DNA of 64,000 nucleotides from contig JAKSQM010000003.1 of the NCBI GenBank assembly GCA_024404115.1, positions 164,171 through 228,170 of the forward strand. Direction: 5' to 3'. The stretch comes from Clostridia bacterium. GTDB lineage: Bacteria; Bacillota; Clostridia; Oscillospirales; Acutalibacteraceae. The notes under the pieces were generated by a model, which saw only the letters and a list, made by a program, of their open reading frames with translations, searched no databases and had not been told where the DNA came from. Below are positions 39,212 to 47,450 of the stretch, in pieces. A program made the translations under genes and the position numbers. Each line of letters begins with the position of its first letter. Within the stretch, counting starts at the first letter, position 1.

Positions 39212-40261
39212 ATGGAAAGAAAAATTACAAAACAGGTTAAAGTCGGCAATATTTTAATCGGCGGCGGTGCGCCCGTCAGCATTCAGTCAATGCTCAATAA
39301 GCCTGCGGAAGATATTGAAGCAAGCGTTAAGCAGGCACTTGAGCTTGAAAAGGCAGGATGTCAGATAATCAGAAGTGCTGTTCCCAATATGGAAGCTGTG
39401 AAGCTTATTGAAGCACTTAAAAAGAATCTCACTGTGCCAGTTGTGGCAGATATTCATTTTGATTATCGCCTTGCTCTTGCCTGCGCAGATGCAGGTGTAG
39501 ATAAAATCAGAATCAACCCCGGCAACATCGGCTCTGACGATAAAGTTAAAGCTGTTGCAGATAAATGTAAAGAAAAAAATATCCCCATCAGAATCGGTGT
39601 AAATTCAGGTTCTGTTGAAAAAGAAATTCTTGCAAAATACGGCTCACCCACACCCGAAGCACTTGTGGAGAGCGCACTTTATCACGCATCACTTCTTGAA
39701 AAATTTGATTTTAACGATATTGTTATTTCAATTAAATCATCTGATGTTGAGAATATGGTGAAAGCATATACCCTTGCAAGTGAAAGGTGCGATTATCCCC
39801 TTCACCTTGGTGTAACAGAGGCTGGCACTGCAAGAATGGGTCTTATTAAATCAAGCGTTGGTATCGGCTCACTGCTCCTTAACGGAATCGGCGATACAGT
39901 GAGAGTTTCTCTTACAGATGACCCTGTTAAAGAGGTTGAAGCTGCCAACGATATTCTTAAAGCAATCGGTGTTAAAAAAGACGGAGTAAGAATCGTTTCA
40001 TGCCCCACCTGCGGCAGAACTAAAATCGACCTTATTTCACTTGCAAACCGTGTTGAGTCAGCTCTTAAAGACTGCAAAAAGTCAATTAAGGTTGCAGTTA
40101 TGGGCTGTGTTGTTAATGGCCCTGGCGAAGCAAGAGAAGCTGACATCGGCATAGCTGGCGGTGATGGCTGCGCAATGATTTTCAAAAAAGGTGAAATTTT
40201 GCGCAAGGTTCCCGAAAGTGAAGTTGTGGATGAACTCCTTAAAGAAATAGAGAAGTTATAA
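39212..40261 (+). CDS. ispG: 4-hydroxy-3-methylbut-2-en-1-yl diphosphate synthase
   Basis: A 349-residue iron-sulphur enzyme of the MEP pathway that converts MEcPP to HMBPP. SIQSMLNKP opens the TIM-barrel part; DIHFDYRLAL and RINPGNIG are typical. The [4Fe-4S] ligands lie in CPTCGRTKIDL (about 264-267) and GCVVNGPGEA (about 297). ATG 39212 lies one base behind the rseP stop, indicating coupled translation. It sits where proS lies in Bacillus. Confidence 0.96.
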   Translation: MERKITKQVKVGNILIGGGAPVSIQSMLNKPAEDIEASVKQALELEKAGCQIIRSAVPNMEAVKLIEALKKNLTVPVVADIHFDYRLALACADAGVDKIRINPGNIGSDDKVKAVADKCKEKNIPIRIGVNSGSVEKEILAKYGSPTPEALVESALYHASLLEKFDFNDIVISIKSSDVENMVKAYTLASERCDYPLHLGVTEAGTARMGLIKSSVGIGSLLLNGIGDTVRVSLTDDPVKEVEAANDILKAIGVKKDGVRIVSCPTCGRTKIDLISLANRVESALKDCKKSIKVAVMGCVVNGPGEAREADIGIAGGDGCAMIFKKGEILRKVPESEVVDELLKEIEKL

Positions 40262-40274
40262 GAAGAGGATTACA

Positions 40275-43200
40275 ATGCAGGAAAGAAGTTTTTTATCGCT
40301 TTTCGGTGAATGTGTCAATGCCGAGCAGGCTGAATATTTTAAAAGTGCCGTTATCACCGAAATCAGCGCAGATGCTGAAACACGCACAATCGAAATGTCT
40401 GTGCGGTTTGAGGATTATGTGCCTGACGAGCTTGTTGAAAAAGCAAAATCCCAGATAACGCAGTTTATGGTACTTAACGGCTTTGCCTTTGATTATAAAT
40501 ATGCAGGCGAAATGTTCAGCCATAAATGGATTCCCTACCTTGTCAATGAACTGAAAAAGAAATTCAGCGCAGGTTGGCAGTTTCTTGATGGTGCGTTGTA
40601 TTCTGTTGAGGGCAATAACCTTACAATCACCCTTAAACGAAACGGCAAAGAGATTTTAAAACAGCTTGGCGTTGAAGATTACATAAAGAAAATTATAAGA
40701 GACAGGTTTGGTGTGCCTGCTGTGATAAATATTGTTTCATCTTCTCAAAGCTCAGAGGATGAAGCAAAGGCACTGCTTGAATTGCAGAAGCAGGAGGCGG
40801 CAAAAATCAAAGTAGCTGCCCCCGCTCAGAAAAAAGAAAAGGGAGCAGAGGAGGTCAAGAAAAATCCTCTTGAGCAGACCTATGAGGATTTGCCCATCTC
40901 CCTTTCAAATGCCAAAACAATCTACGGCACATTTGTTAATAAAAAGCCTGTCCCCATTGAAGAAATCGGCCCCGATTCAGGCGATGTAATTGTGTGGGGC
41001 GATGTCTTTAAGCTTGAAGTTAAAGACACTAAAGATAAAAAGAAAAAAATCATCAATTTTAATATTACAGACTATACCTCATCATACGCAGTTAAGGCTT
41101 TCGGTCAGAATCAGGTATGCAAAGAGATGACAGAGAAGCTGAAAGACGGCTGCACTGTTATTATAAGAGGACCCGTTATTTACGATACCTTTGCAAAAAC
41201 ATATCTTATTGATTGCAAGTCGGCAACTCTTATTGATAAAATCGGCAAAAAAGACAATGCCCCAGAAAAGCGTGTTGAGCTTCATCTTCACACAAATATG
41301 TCTGCAATGGACGGTGTTTCAAGTGCAAAAGCTCTTGTTTCACAGGCGGCAAAATGGGGTCATAAGGCAATTGCCATAACAGACCACGGCAATGTTCAGG
41401 CATTCCCCGAAGCTATGAACACAGCCGAAAAAGCTGGCATCAAAATCCTTTACGGCATTGAGGCATATTTTGTTGACGATATTACCGAAGCAGGTGCAGA
41501 CCCCCGTCAGCTAAAATATTACCATCAGATAATTCTTGTTAAAAATAATGTAGGTCTTAAAAATCTCTATAAGCTCATCACTGCGTCAAATCTTGAATTT
41601 TTCAGAAAGAAACCGAGAATCCCCAAGAGCCGACTTATTGAGCATAGAGAGGGTCTTATTGTCGGCAGTGCCTGTGAAGCAGGCGAGCTTTACCGTGCAA
41701 TTATCGCTAACGAAAGCGAAGAACGCATAATGGAAATTGCTGAATTTTATGACTACCTTGAAATTCAGCCAAACGGCAATAATATGTTCATGGTCAGAAG
41801 TAACCGTGATGAACACGCACAGATAAGATCAACTGTTGACCTTGAAAATATCAACAGAAAAATTATTGCAATTGCAGATAGACTGGGCAAGCCTGTTGTT
41901 GCAACGGGCGACGTTCATTTCCTTGCAAAAGGCGATTCAATTTTCAGAGAAATTCTTATGGCTGGTCAGGGATTTAAAGATGCTTCCGAGCAGGCACCGC
42001 TTTATCTTCGAACAACTGACGAAATGCTGGCAGAATTCTCATATTTAGGCGAAGAAACAGCCAAAGAGGTTGTTATCACCAACCCCAATAAAATCGCCGA
42101 TATGTGCGAAACAATCAGACCGATTCCATACGGCACTTTCCCGCCAAAAATTGAGGGTGCAGACGAAGAGCTTACAGAAATCTGCTGGCGAAGAATTAAG
42201 GATGAATACGGCGACCCTCTGCCAGAGCTTATCAGCACACGACTTGAAAAAGAGCTTAAATCAATCATTTCAAACGGATTCGGCGTTTTGTATATGATTG
42301 CGCAGAAGCTTGTTTATAATTCAGAGGAACACGGCTACTATGTTGGTTCACGAGGAAGCGTTGGTTCTTCATTCGTTGCCCACGCATCTGGTATTTCAGA
42401 GGTTAATCCGCTTCCGCCCCATTATGTTTGCCGCAAGTGCAAGCACAGTGAATTTTTCACAGACGGCAGCGTTGGCTCAGGCTTTGACCTGCCGCCCAAA
42501 AACTGCCCCACCTGCGGAATACCAATGCACCGAGACGGACACGATATTCCCTTTGAAACATTCCTTGGATTCAAAGGCGATAAACAGCCCGATATCGACC
42601 TTAACTTCAGCGGTGAGTATCAGTTTCAGGCTCACCGATACACAGAAACGCTTTTCGGTCTTTCTCACGTTTTCAAAGCTGGTACAATCGGCACAGTTGC
42701 AGATAAAACCGCCTTTGGCTTTGTTAAAAAGTGGGAGGAGGAGCGAGGCAGAGCACTTAATAAAGCGGAGGAAGACAGACTTTCAGCAGGTTGTGTAGGC
42801 ATCAAGAGAACCACCAGCCAGCACCCTGGCGGAATGGTTGTTGTGCCAGGTGATATGGAGGCAGAGGACTTCACCCCCATTCAGCACCCTGCGGACGATG
42901 TTGAAAAAGGACTTCGTACAACTCACTTCGATTTCCACGCTTTGCACGATACTATCCTTAAACTTGATAACCTCGGTCATGATGTTCCCACATTCTATAA
43001 GCACCTTGAGGATTCAACAGGTGTTTCTGTTATGGATGCCGATGTCTGCGACCCGAAGGTGTATAAGCTTCTCACAACTCCAGAGCCGTTGGGCGTAACA
43101 GCAGAGGATATTGACTGCGAAACAGGTACTCTTTCTCTCCCCGAGCTTGGTACACCGTTTGTTCGTCAGATGCTTCTGGACGCTAAACCGCAGAACTTCT

Positions 43201-44036
43201 CTGATATGCTTCAGATTTCTGGACTTTCACACGGTACTGACGTTTGGCTTGGCAATGCGCAGGATCTTATTAAAAAAGGCACCTGCACCATTTCAGAGGT
43301 TATCGGAACACGAGACAGTATCATGGTTTATCTTATGCACAAGGGTCTTGAGCCTGATATGGCATTTAAAATAATGGAAATTGTCCGTAAAGGTAATGCC
43401 ACAAAGCTTCTTAATGAAACCCACTTCAAGGCTATGAGAGATCATGATGTTCCCGAATGGTACATTGATTCGTGTATGAAAATCAAATACATGTTCCCCA
43501 AGGCTCATGCCGCCGCATACGTTATTGCCGCAATGCGCCTTGCGTGGTATAAAATATATTACCCCAGAGAGTATTATGCAACCTATATGACAGTTCGTGG
43601 TGATGACCTTGACACTGTTGCAATTATGAACGGCAGAGATGCTGTCCGTCAGCTTATGAAAGATATTGCCATTAAGCAAAAAGAAAAGTCGGCAACCGCT
43701 AAGGATGACGGTATGTATGTTGCAATGCAGGTTATCAACGAAATGATGGCAAGAGGAATTGAATTTTTGCCCGTTGATATTTATAAATCTGACGCAACTG
43801 TCTATAGAATTGAGGACGGCAAAATCAGACTTCCGTTCCTTTCAATGTCTGGCACAGGCGAAAGTGCCGCAAAAGCACTTGCCGCCGCAAGAGATGACGG
43901 CGGAGGACAGTTTATGTCTATTGAAGAGCTTCAGCAACGCTCTGGAGTCAGTAAGTCAGTTATTGAAACTCTCAGAAGTGCAGGTGCTCTTGAGGGACTT
44001 CCCGAAAGTGCGCAGATGAGCTTCTTCACATTATGA
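40275..44036 (+). CDS. polC: DNA polymerase III PolC without the exonuclease domain
   Basis: A 1253-residue PolC-type replicative polymerase, about 180 shorter than B. subtilis PolC. Order: N-terminal domains (1-about 215), OB fold (about 220-325), PHP domain beginning VELHLHTNMSAMDG (from 334), then palm and fingers. PolC carries a DEDD 3'-5' exonuclease inserted in the PHP domain; here the PHP text passes from YGIEAYFVDD (about 393) to YYHQIILVKN (about 415) and no DxETTG motif exists anywhere. The zinc cysteines (CRKCK, CPTCG) and catalytic PDIDLNFSG (Asp773, Asp775) are intact. It follows ispG by 13 bases. Proofreading, if any, must come from another protein. Confidence 0.95.
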   Translation: MQERSFLSLFGECVNAEQAEYFKSAVITEISADAETRTIEMSVRFEDYVPDELVEKAKSQITQFMVLNGFAFDYKYAGEMFSHKWIPYLVNELKKKFSAGWQFLDGALYSVEGNNLTITLKRNGKEILKQLGVEDYIKKIIRDRFGVPAVINIVSSSQSSEDEAKALLELQKQEAAKIKVAAPAQKKEKGAEEVKKNPLEQTYEDLPISLSNAKTIYGTFVNKKPVPIEEIGPDSGDVIVWGDVFKLEVKDTKDKKKKIINFNITDYTSSYAVKAFGQNQVCKEMTEKLKDGCTVIIRGPVIYDTFAKTYLIDCKSATLIDKIGKKDNAPEKRVELHLHTNMSAMDGVSSAKALVSQAAKWGHKAIAITDHGNVQAFPEAMNTAEKAGIKILYGIEAYFVDDITEAGADPRQLKYYHQIILVKNNVGLKNLYKLITASNLEFFRKKPRIPKSRLIEHREGLIVGSACEAGELYRAIIANESEERIMEIAEFYDYLEIQPNGNNMFMVRSNRDEHAQIRSTVDLENINRKIIAIADRLGKPVVATGDVHFLAKGDSIFREILMAGQGFKDASEQAPLYLRTTDEMLAEFSYLGEETAKEVVITNPNKIADMCETIRPIPYGTFPPKIEGADEELTEICWRRIKDEYGDPLPELISTRLEKELKSIISNGFGVLYMIAQKLVYNSEEHGYYVGSRGSVGSSFVAHASGISEVNPLPPHYVCRKCKHSEFFTDGSVGSGFDLPPKNCPTCGIPMHRDGHDIPFETFLGFKGDKQPDIDLNFSGEYQFQAHRYTETLFGLSHVFKAGTIGTVADKTAFGFVKKWEEERGRALNKAEEDRLSAGCVGIKRTTSQHPGGMVVVPGDMEAEDFTPIQHPADDVEKGLRTTHFDFHALHDTILKLDNLGHDVPTFYKHLEDSTGVSVMDADVCDPKVYKLLTTPEPLGVTAEDIDCETGTLSLPELGTPFVRQMLLDAKPQNFSDMLQISGLSHGTDVWLGNAQDLIKKGTCTISEVIGTRDSIMVYLMHKGLEPDMAFKIMEIVRKGNATKLLNETHFKAMRDHDVPEWYIDSCMKIKYMFPKAHAAAYVIAAMRLAWYKIYYPREYYATYMTVRGDDLDTVAIMNGRDAVRQLMKDIAIKQKEKSATAKDDGMYVAMQVINEMMARGIEFLPVDIYKSDATVYRIEDGKIRLPFLSMSGTGESAAKALAAARDDGGGQFMSIEELQQRSGVSKSVIETLRSAGALEGLPESAQMSFFTL

Positions 44037-44037
44037 C

Positions 44038-44066
44038 TTGATTTATTTTTCATAATAAGATATAAT
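44038..44066 (+). promoter_or_regulatory. Promoter of the M20 peptidase gene
   Basis: TTGATT (44038-44043), 17 bp, TATAAT (44061-44066), starting right after the polC stop codon. Confidence 0.78.
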
Positions 44067-44116
44067 AAACAGGATACTTAGTCAAAAAAGAAATTCGTAT
44101 AAGGAGTGCGATTCTT

Positions 44117-45604
44117 ATGAATAAAAAACTTAAAAAAATAATTCCTGCAGCAGCTGTTGGCTCATTACTTGCAGCAAATGCTGTGAAAGCCGCAAAGTTC
44201 ACCCCTGAAAAGAAAGATTTCCCCGCAGTTCCAAAAGAGGAAGTTAATTCTGAGCGTGTTCAGAATAATCTTTCAAAGGCTATTCAGTGCAAAACCGTTT
44301 CAAACGAAGACCCCAACCTTGTTGATTGGGCAGAGTTTGATAAGTTCCATAAATTCCTTGAGGAAGCATATCCCCTTGTTCATAAAACAATGAGCAAAGA
44401 GGTTATTTCAAACGCAAGCCTTGTTTATATCTGGAAAGGTGCTAACCCCGACCTTGAGCCAATGGCTCTCCTTGCTCATCAGGACGTTGTTCCTGTTACA
44501 GCTGGTACAGAAAAAGACTGGGAGCACGGCGCATTTGAGGGATATAATGATGGTGAGTTCATCTGGGGCAGAGGCTCAGTTGATATGAAAAACCACCTTA
44601 TCTGCGTTATGGAAGCTTGCGAAACTCTTCTTGAAGAGGGATTCCAGCCCGAAAGAGATGTTTATCTTTGCTTCGGTCATAACGAAGAGGTTGTTTGCTC
44701 CTCAGACCCGGGCGCAGAGGCTATTGTTAAAACTCTTAAAGACCGTGGAATCCATTTTGACAGCCTTGTTGACGAGGGCGGCGCAGTTCTCACAGTTGAC
44801 ATCAAAGGTCTTATTGACACTTACATCATCGGTGTTGGTATGGCAGAAAAAGGCTATTGCGATTACAAAGTAACAGTTAAAGATAAGGGCGGCCATACTT
44901 CACAGTCTCCCAAGCATAACGGTCTTGGCAAGCTTGCTAACGTTATTAAAGATATTGAAGGTCATCAGTGCGATGTTAAGTGGCTTCCTTTCATGGATAA
45001 TTTCCTTGAAACAATCGGTAGAACAGCAAAATTCCCGGGCAGATTTGTTGTTTGCAACTATAAGCTTATGAAGCCCCTCCTCAAGCAGGTTATGAAGTCA
45101 ATTCCTGCATCTGCATGCCTTCTCCGCACAGTAACAGGCGTTTCAATGTGCGAGGGCAGCCCTGCTCCCAATGTTCTTCCTCAGAGAGCAAGTGTTACAG
45201 TTAACTTCCGCCCCATCACTGGCGAAAGCGTTGCAGATGTTGAAAAGCACATCCGTGATGTTGTAAGATATAAGGATATTGAGGTTGAGCTTCTCCGTGG
45301 TAAAGAGCCCTCACGCTTCTCACCTGTTGGCTCAGATGCTTTCAACGCAATTGACGCAATCTGCTCATCAATGTATAGCGACAAGGCAGTTGCCACAACA
45401 CCTTACCTTGTTATGGGCGGCACAGACGCATATTTCTATGAGGAAATCTGCGAAAACGTTCTCCGTTTTGCACCGTTCAGATTCTCTGTTGAAATTCTTC
45501 AGACAACTCACGGCACAAACGAGCGTTGCCCCGTTAAGGTTCTTGATGACGGCGTAGCATTCTTTAAGAGCTACATCCGCCTTGTTTCTAAAGAAAACAG
45601 ATAA
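44117..45604 (+). CDS. M20-family zinc peptidase, membrane-anchored or exported
   Basis: A 495-residue metallopeptidase. A basic, hydrophobic N-terminus (about 1-26) looks like a signal anchor. The catalytic domain shows MALLAHQDVVPV (His and Asp of the zinc site), the RGSVDMKNH segment, HNEEVV (general base Glu and ligand), and the late histidine in TTHGTNERCPV. The inserted dimerisation domain lies at about 250-380. It resembles the long carboxypeptidase S/CNDP-like branch and should cleave dipeptides or N-acyl amino acids. It has its own promoter and AAGGAG site, and is followed after 12 bases by a small surface protein gene. Confidence 0.88.
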   Translation: MNKKLKKIIPAAAVGSLLAANAVKAAKFTPEKKDFPAVPKEEVNSERVQNNLSKAIQCKTVSNEDPNLVDWAEFDKFHKFLEEAYPLVHKTMSKEVISNASLVYIWKGANPDLEPMALLAHQDVVPVTAGTEKDWEHGAFEGYNDGEFIWGRGSVDMKNHLICVMEACETLLEEGFQPERDVYLCFGHNEEVVCSSDPGAEAIVKTLKDRGIHFDSLVDEGGAVLTVDIKGLIDTYIIGVGMAEKGYCDYKVTVKDKGGHTSQSPKHNGLGKLANVIKDIEGHQCDVKWLPFMDNFLETIGRTAKFPGRFVVCNYKLMKPLLKQVMKSIPASACLLRTVTGVSMCEGSPAPNVLPQRASVTVNFRPITGESVADVEKHIRDVVRYKDIEVELLRGKEPSRFSPVGSDAFNAIDAICSSMYSDKAVATTPYLVMGGTDAYFYEEICENVLRFAPFRFSVEILQTTHGTNERCPVKVLDDGVAFFKSYIRLVSKENR

Positions 45605-45616
45605 CAGAGGTAAAAA

Positions 45617-46243
45617 ATGAAAAAATTCGCAGTGTTTATGGCTGTCATAGTGCTTTTGGCAGCGGTTGGTTTTGCGCTGTTTAAAATGGGGAAAATTCCT
45701 CAGATTACATTTGGCGAAGCAACAACCACAACAACATCCTCGGCAACAGAATCCAAAAACGTTCATATCTTTTCTTCAAGAATAGAGGCCGTTTCGGGTG
45801 ATATGCTCACTGTGAATCCCGATAAAAATTCTGATGAATACAAATCGTCAGATAAAATCACTTTCAGCACAAAGGGCATCAAAATCACAGACGAAAAGGG
45901 CACTGCCATAAGAGAAGATGATATAGGCAACTTTGCCTCTGCCAGAGTAAGATATTCAGGTGCAATCCTTGAAACATACCCTGCGCAGATTAAAGCAATA
46001 AATGTTGTCCTTTCAGAAAGAGCGTATTGCAATGTGCATTTTGTGGTAAACGGCAACGAGATTGAAACTCTCACTGTTGAGAAAGGCGCAGGTGTTGATT
46101 CATCTGATATGCCCAACGCAGGGGCGTATTGTAAGGCTGGCACACATTTTGTCAGCTGGCAGAATGAAAACGGCGAGCCGATACTTTCACTTGAAAAAAT
46201 CACCGATACCGTAACCCTCACCGCAAAAATCGCTGAAAATTAA
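45617..46243 (+). CDS. Small exported protein with an InlB-type beta repeat
   Basis: A 208-residue protein of unknown role. It has an N-terminal membrane segment (about 3-20), a Thr/Ser-rich linker (TTTTTSSATES, read loosely), a middle domain (about 48-130), and a C-terminal module (about 135-207) with the pattern CNVHFVVNG...LTVEKGAGV...GTHFVSW seen in Listeria/Bacteroides-type beta repeats. It is cotranscribed with the M20 peptidase and ends at a strong terminator. Confidence 0.65.
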   Translation: MKKFAVFMAVIVLLAAVGFALFKMGKIPQITFGEATTTTTSSATESKNVHIFSSRIEAVSGDMLTVNPDKNSDEYKSSDKITFSTKGIKITDEKGTAIREDDIGNFASARVRYSGAILETYPAQIKAINVVLSERAYCNVHFVVNGNEIETLTVEKGAGVDSSDMPNAGAYCKAGTHFVSWQNENGEPILSLEKITDTVTLTAKIAEN

Positions 46244-46246
46244 ATT

Positions 46247-46274
46247 AACGCAGAGCTTCGGCTCTGCGTTTTTG
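46247..46274 (+). terminator. Terminator after the M20 peptidase operon
   Basis: A perfect 10-bp stem AACGCAGAGC/GCTCTGCGTT with a TTCG tetraloop, followed by TTTTG. Confidence 0.93.
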
Positions 46275-46308
46275 TTTGTGTGAAGTTGATTACAGCCTAC
46301 TCCCGTTT

Positions 46309-46901
46309 GAAGTAATAAGTTGTAGTGAATAGTGAAAAGGTGAACACACCGTAGGGGAAGGGCTTGCTCTTCCCGAATTGAATCAAGAAATATCGTACAA
46401 ATCCATCCGAAACGCACAATAAAACGGCTCCCTTGTGTAAAGGGAGCTGGCAGCGAAGCTGACTGAGGGATTGTTTTTTGAATTTTAAATATCAGTGAAA
46501 AGTAAGCCGAACAATCCTCCCGACTCACTATGTTCGCCACCCTCCTTTACACAAGGAGGGCAGATGTTGCCGTCAAATTTCATCAACAGCCAAAGCAACA
46601 TCTGCGCCCCACGCACCACCGCTTCACGGGGTTCATCCCCGTGTCAACGAAGTGAACTAAATTCACGATCCAACAAAAGCACCGAGCCAACCGTCGCCCC
46701 TTGACAGGGGAGATGTCATCGCAGATGACAGAGGGGTAGAACTTGAAGTAATAGGTTATAATGAATATTGAAGAAGTGAAAGTGGCACGCCGTAGGGGAT
46801 GGCGTCCTCGACATCCCGTGCTGTCTTTTTAAATATCAGCACAAAGTCAAAAAAGCTTCCCTTGGGGGAAGTGGCAAAATCTTTGATTTTGACGATAGGG
46901 G
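46309..46901. repeat. Second mosaic of dispersed repeats
   Basis: Fragments of the families seen before uppS recur: GTAATAAGT...CGTAGGGGAAGGG (46309-46379) and a more diverged copy (46744-46819); the CTCCCTTGTGTAAAGGGAG element (46426-46479) with an inverted relative at 46509-46563; CACGGGGTTCATCCCCGTG (46625-46643); and a left half of the 9815 element (46854-46901). The 750-bp gap between 46244 and 46989 shows no credible gene. Confidence 0.7.
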
Positions 46902-46957
46902 TTCTCTTTGAGTTTAGCAAAAATTTATTGTTTTGTCATTGCAAGCACTCCAAAATA

Positions 46958-46987
46958 AAAAGCCTGCGGTTTTGCTCCGCAGACTTT
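46958..46987 (-). terminator. Terminator of the 102-residue gene
   Basis: On the minus strand, TCTGCGG and CCGCAGG form a stem followed by CTTTTTATTTT, directly after the stop codon at 46990. Confidence 0.85.
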
Positions 46988-46989
46988 CG

Positions 46990-47298
46990 TTAACCAATTC
47001 TTGTTCCCTCTAATTTAATTTTAACTCCCATAGGACCTTTCACAACACCGTGGCACTGGTCGCCGTCAAATTCAACATCAACATGGAGCATTTTGCCCTT
47101 GAGCATATCGCAGGTTGCGTCTGCACCGAGCACATTGTCAACCACTGTTACATTTGAAATTTCCATTTCGGGAACTTTAAATCCGGGCACTTTAAAGCTG
47201 AATTCATATTCATCCTCACTGCCTGCCACAGTTATTTCTGCACTGCCTTTATAAAACATCGAGTTTACGGGAATATCCCACACTCCTAAACCTATCAT
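46990..47298 (-). CDS. Small unrecognised beta-rich protein
   Basis: A 102-residue acidic protein with alternating beta-strand patterns (SAEITVAGSEDEYEFSFKVPG, EISNVTVVDNVLG, HVDVEFDG). No signal peptide, membrane segment or known motif is seen. The ATG at 47298 follows GAGGTG; the 12 extra residues upstream contain that ribosome site. It has its own terminator and is flanked by repeats on one side and the divergent polysaccharide promoter on the other. I cannot assign a function. Confidence 0.65.
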   Translation of the reverse strand: MIGLGVWDIPVNSMFYKGSAEITVAGSEDEYEFSFKVPGFKVPEMEISNVTVVDNVLGADATCDMLKGKMLHVDVEFDGDQCHGVVKGPMGVKIKLEGTRIG

Positions 47299-47374
47299 AT
47301 TGCACCTCACATAGTTTTTTCTAAATATTATCACTAAACCCCATTTTTAGTCAACATATCTTTTAGTGTTTTTA

Positions 47375-47403
47375 TTGACATTTTTATTTATTTATATTAA
47401 AAT
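47375..47403 (+). promoter_or_regulatory. Promoter of the main exopolysaccharide cluster
   Basis: TTGACA (47375-47380), 17 bp, TAAAAT (47398-47403), about 48 bases before the dehydratase gene. The surrounding AT-rich stretch could hold regulator sites, but none is clear. Confidence 0.82.
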
Positions 47404-47450
47404 TACAATTAACTTAGTGTAGTGTTTATTTTTTAGAAAGAGCTGGTACT

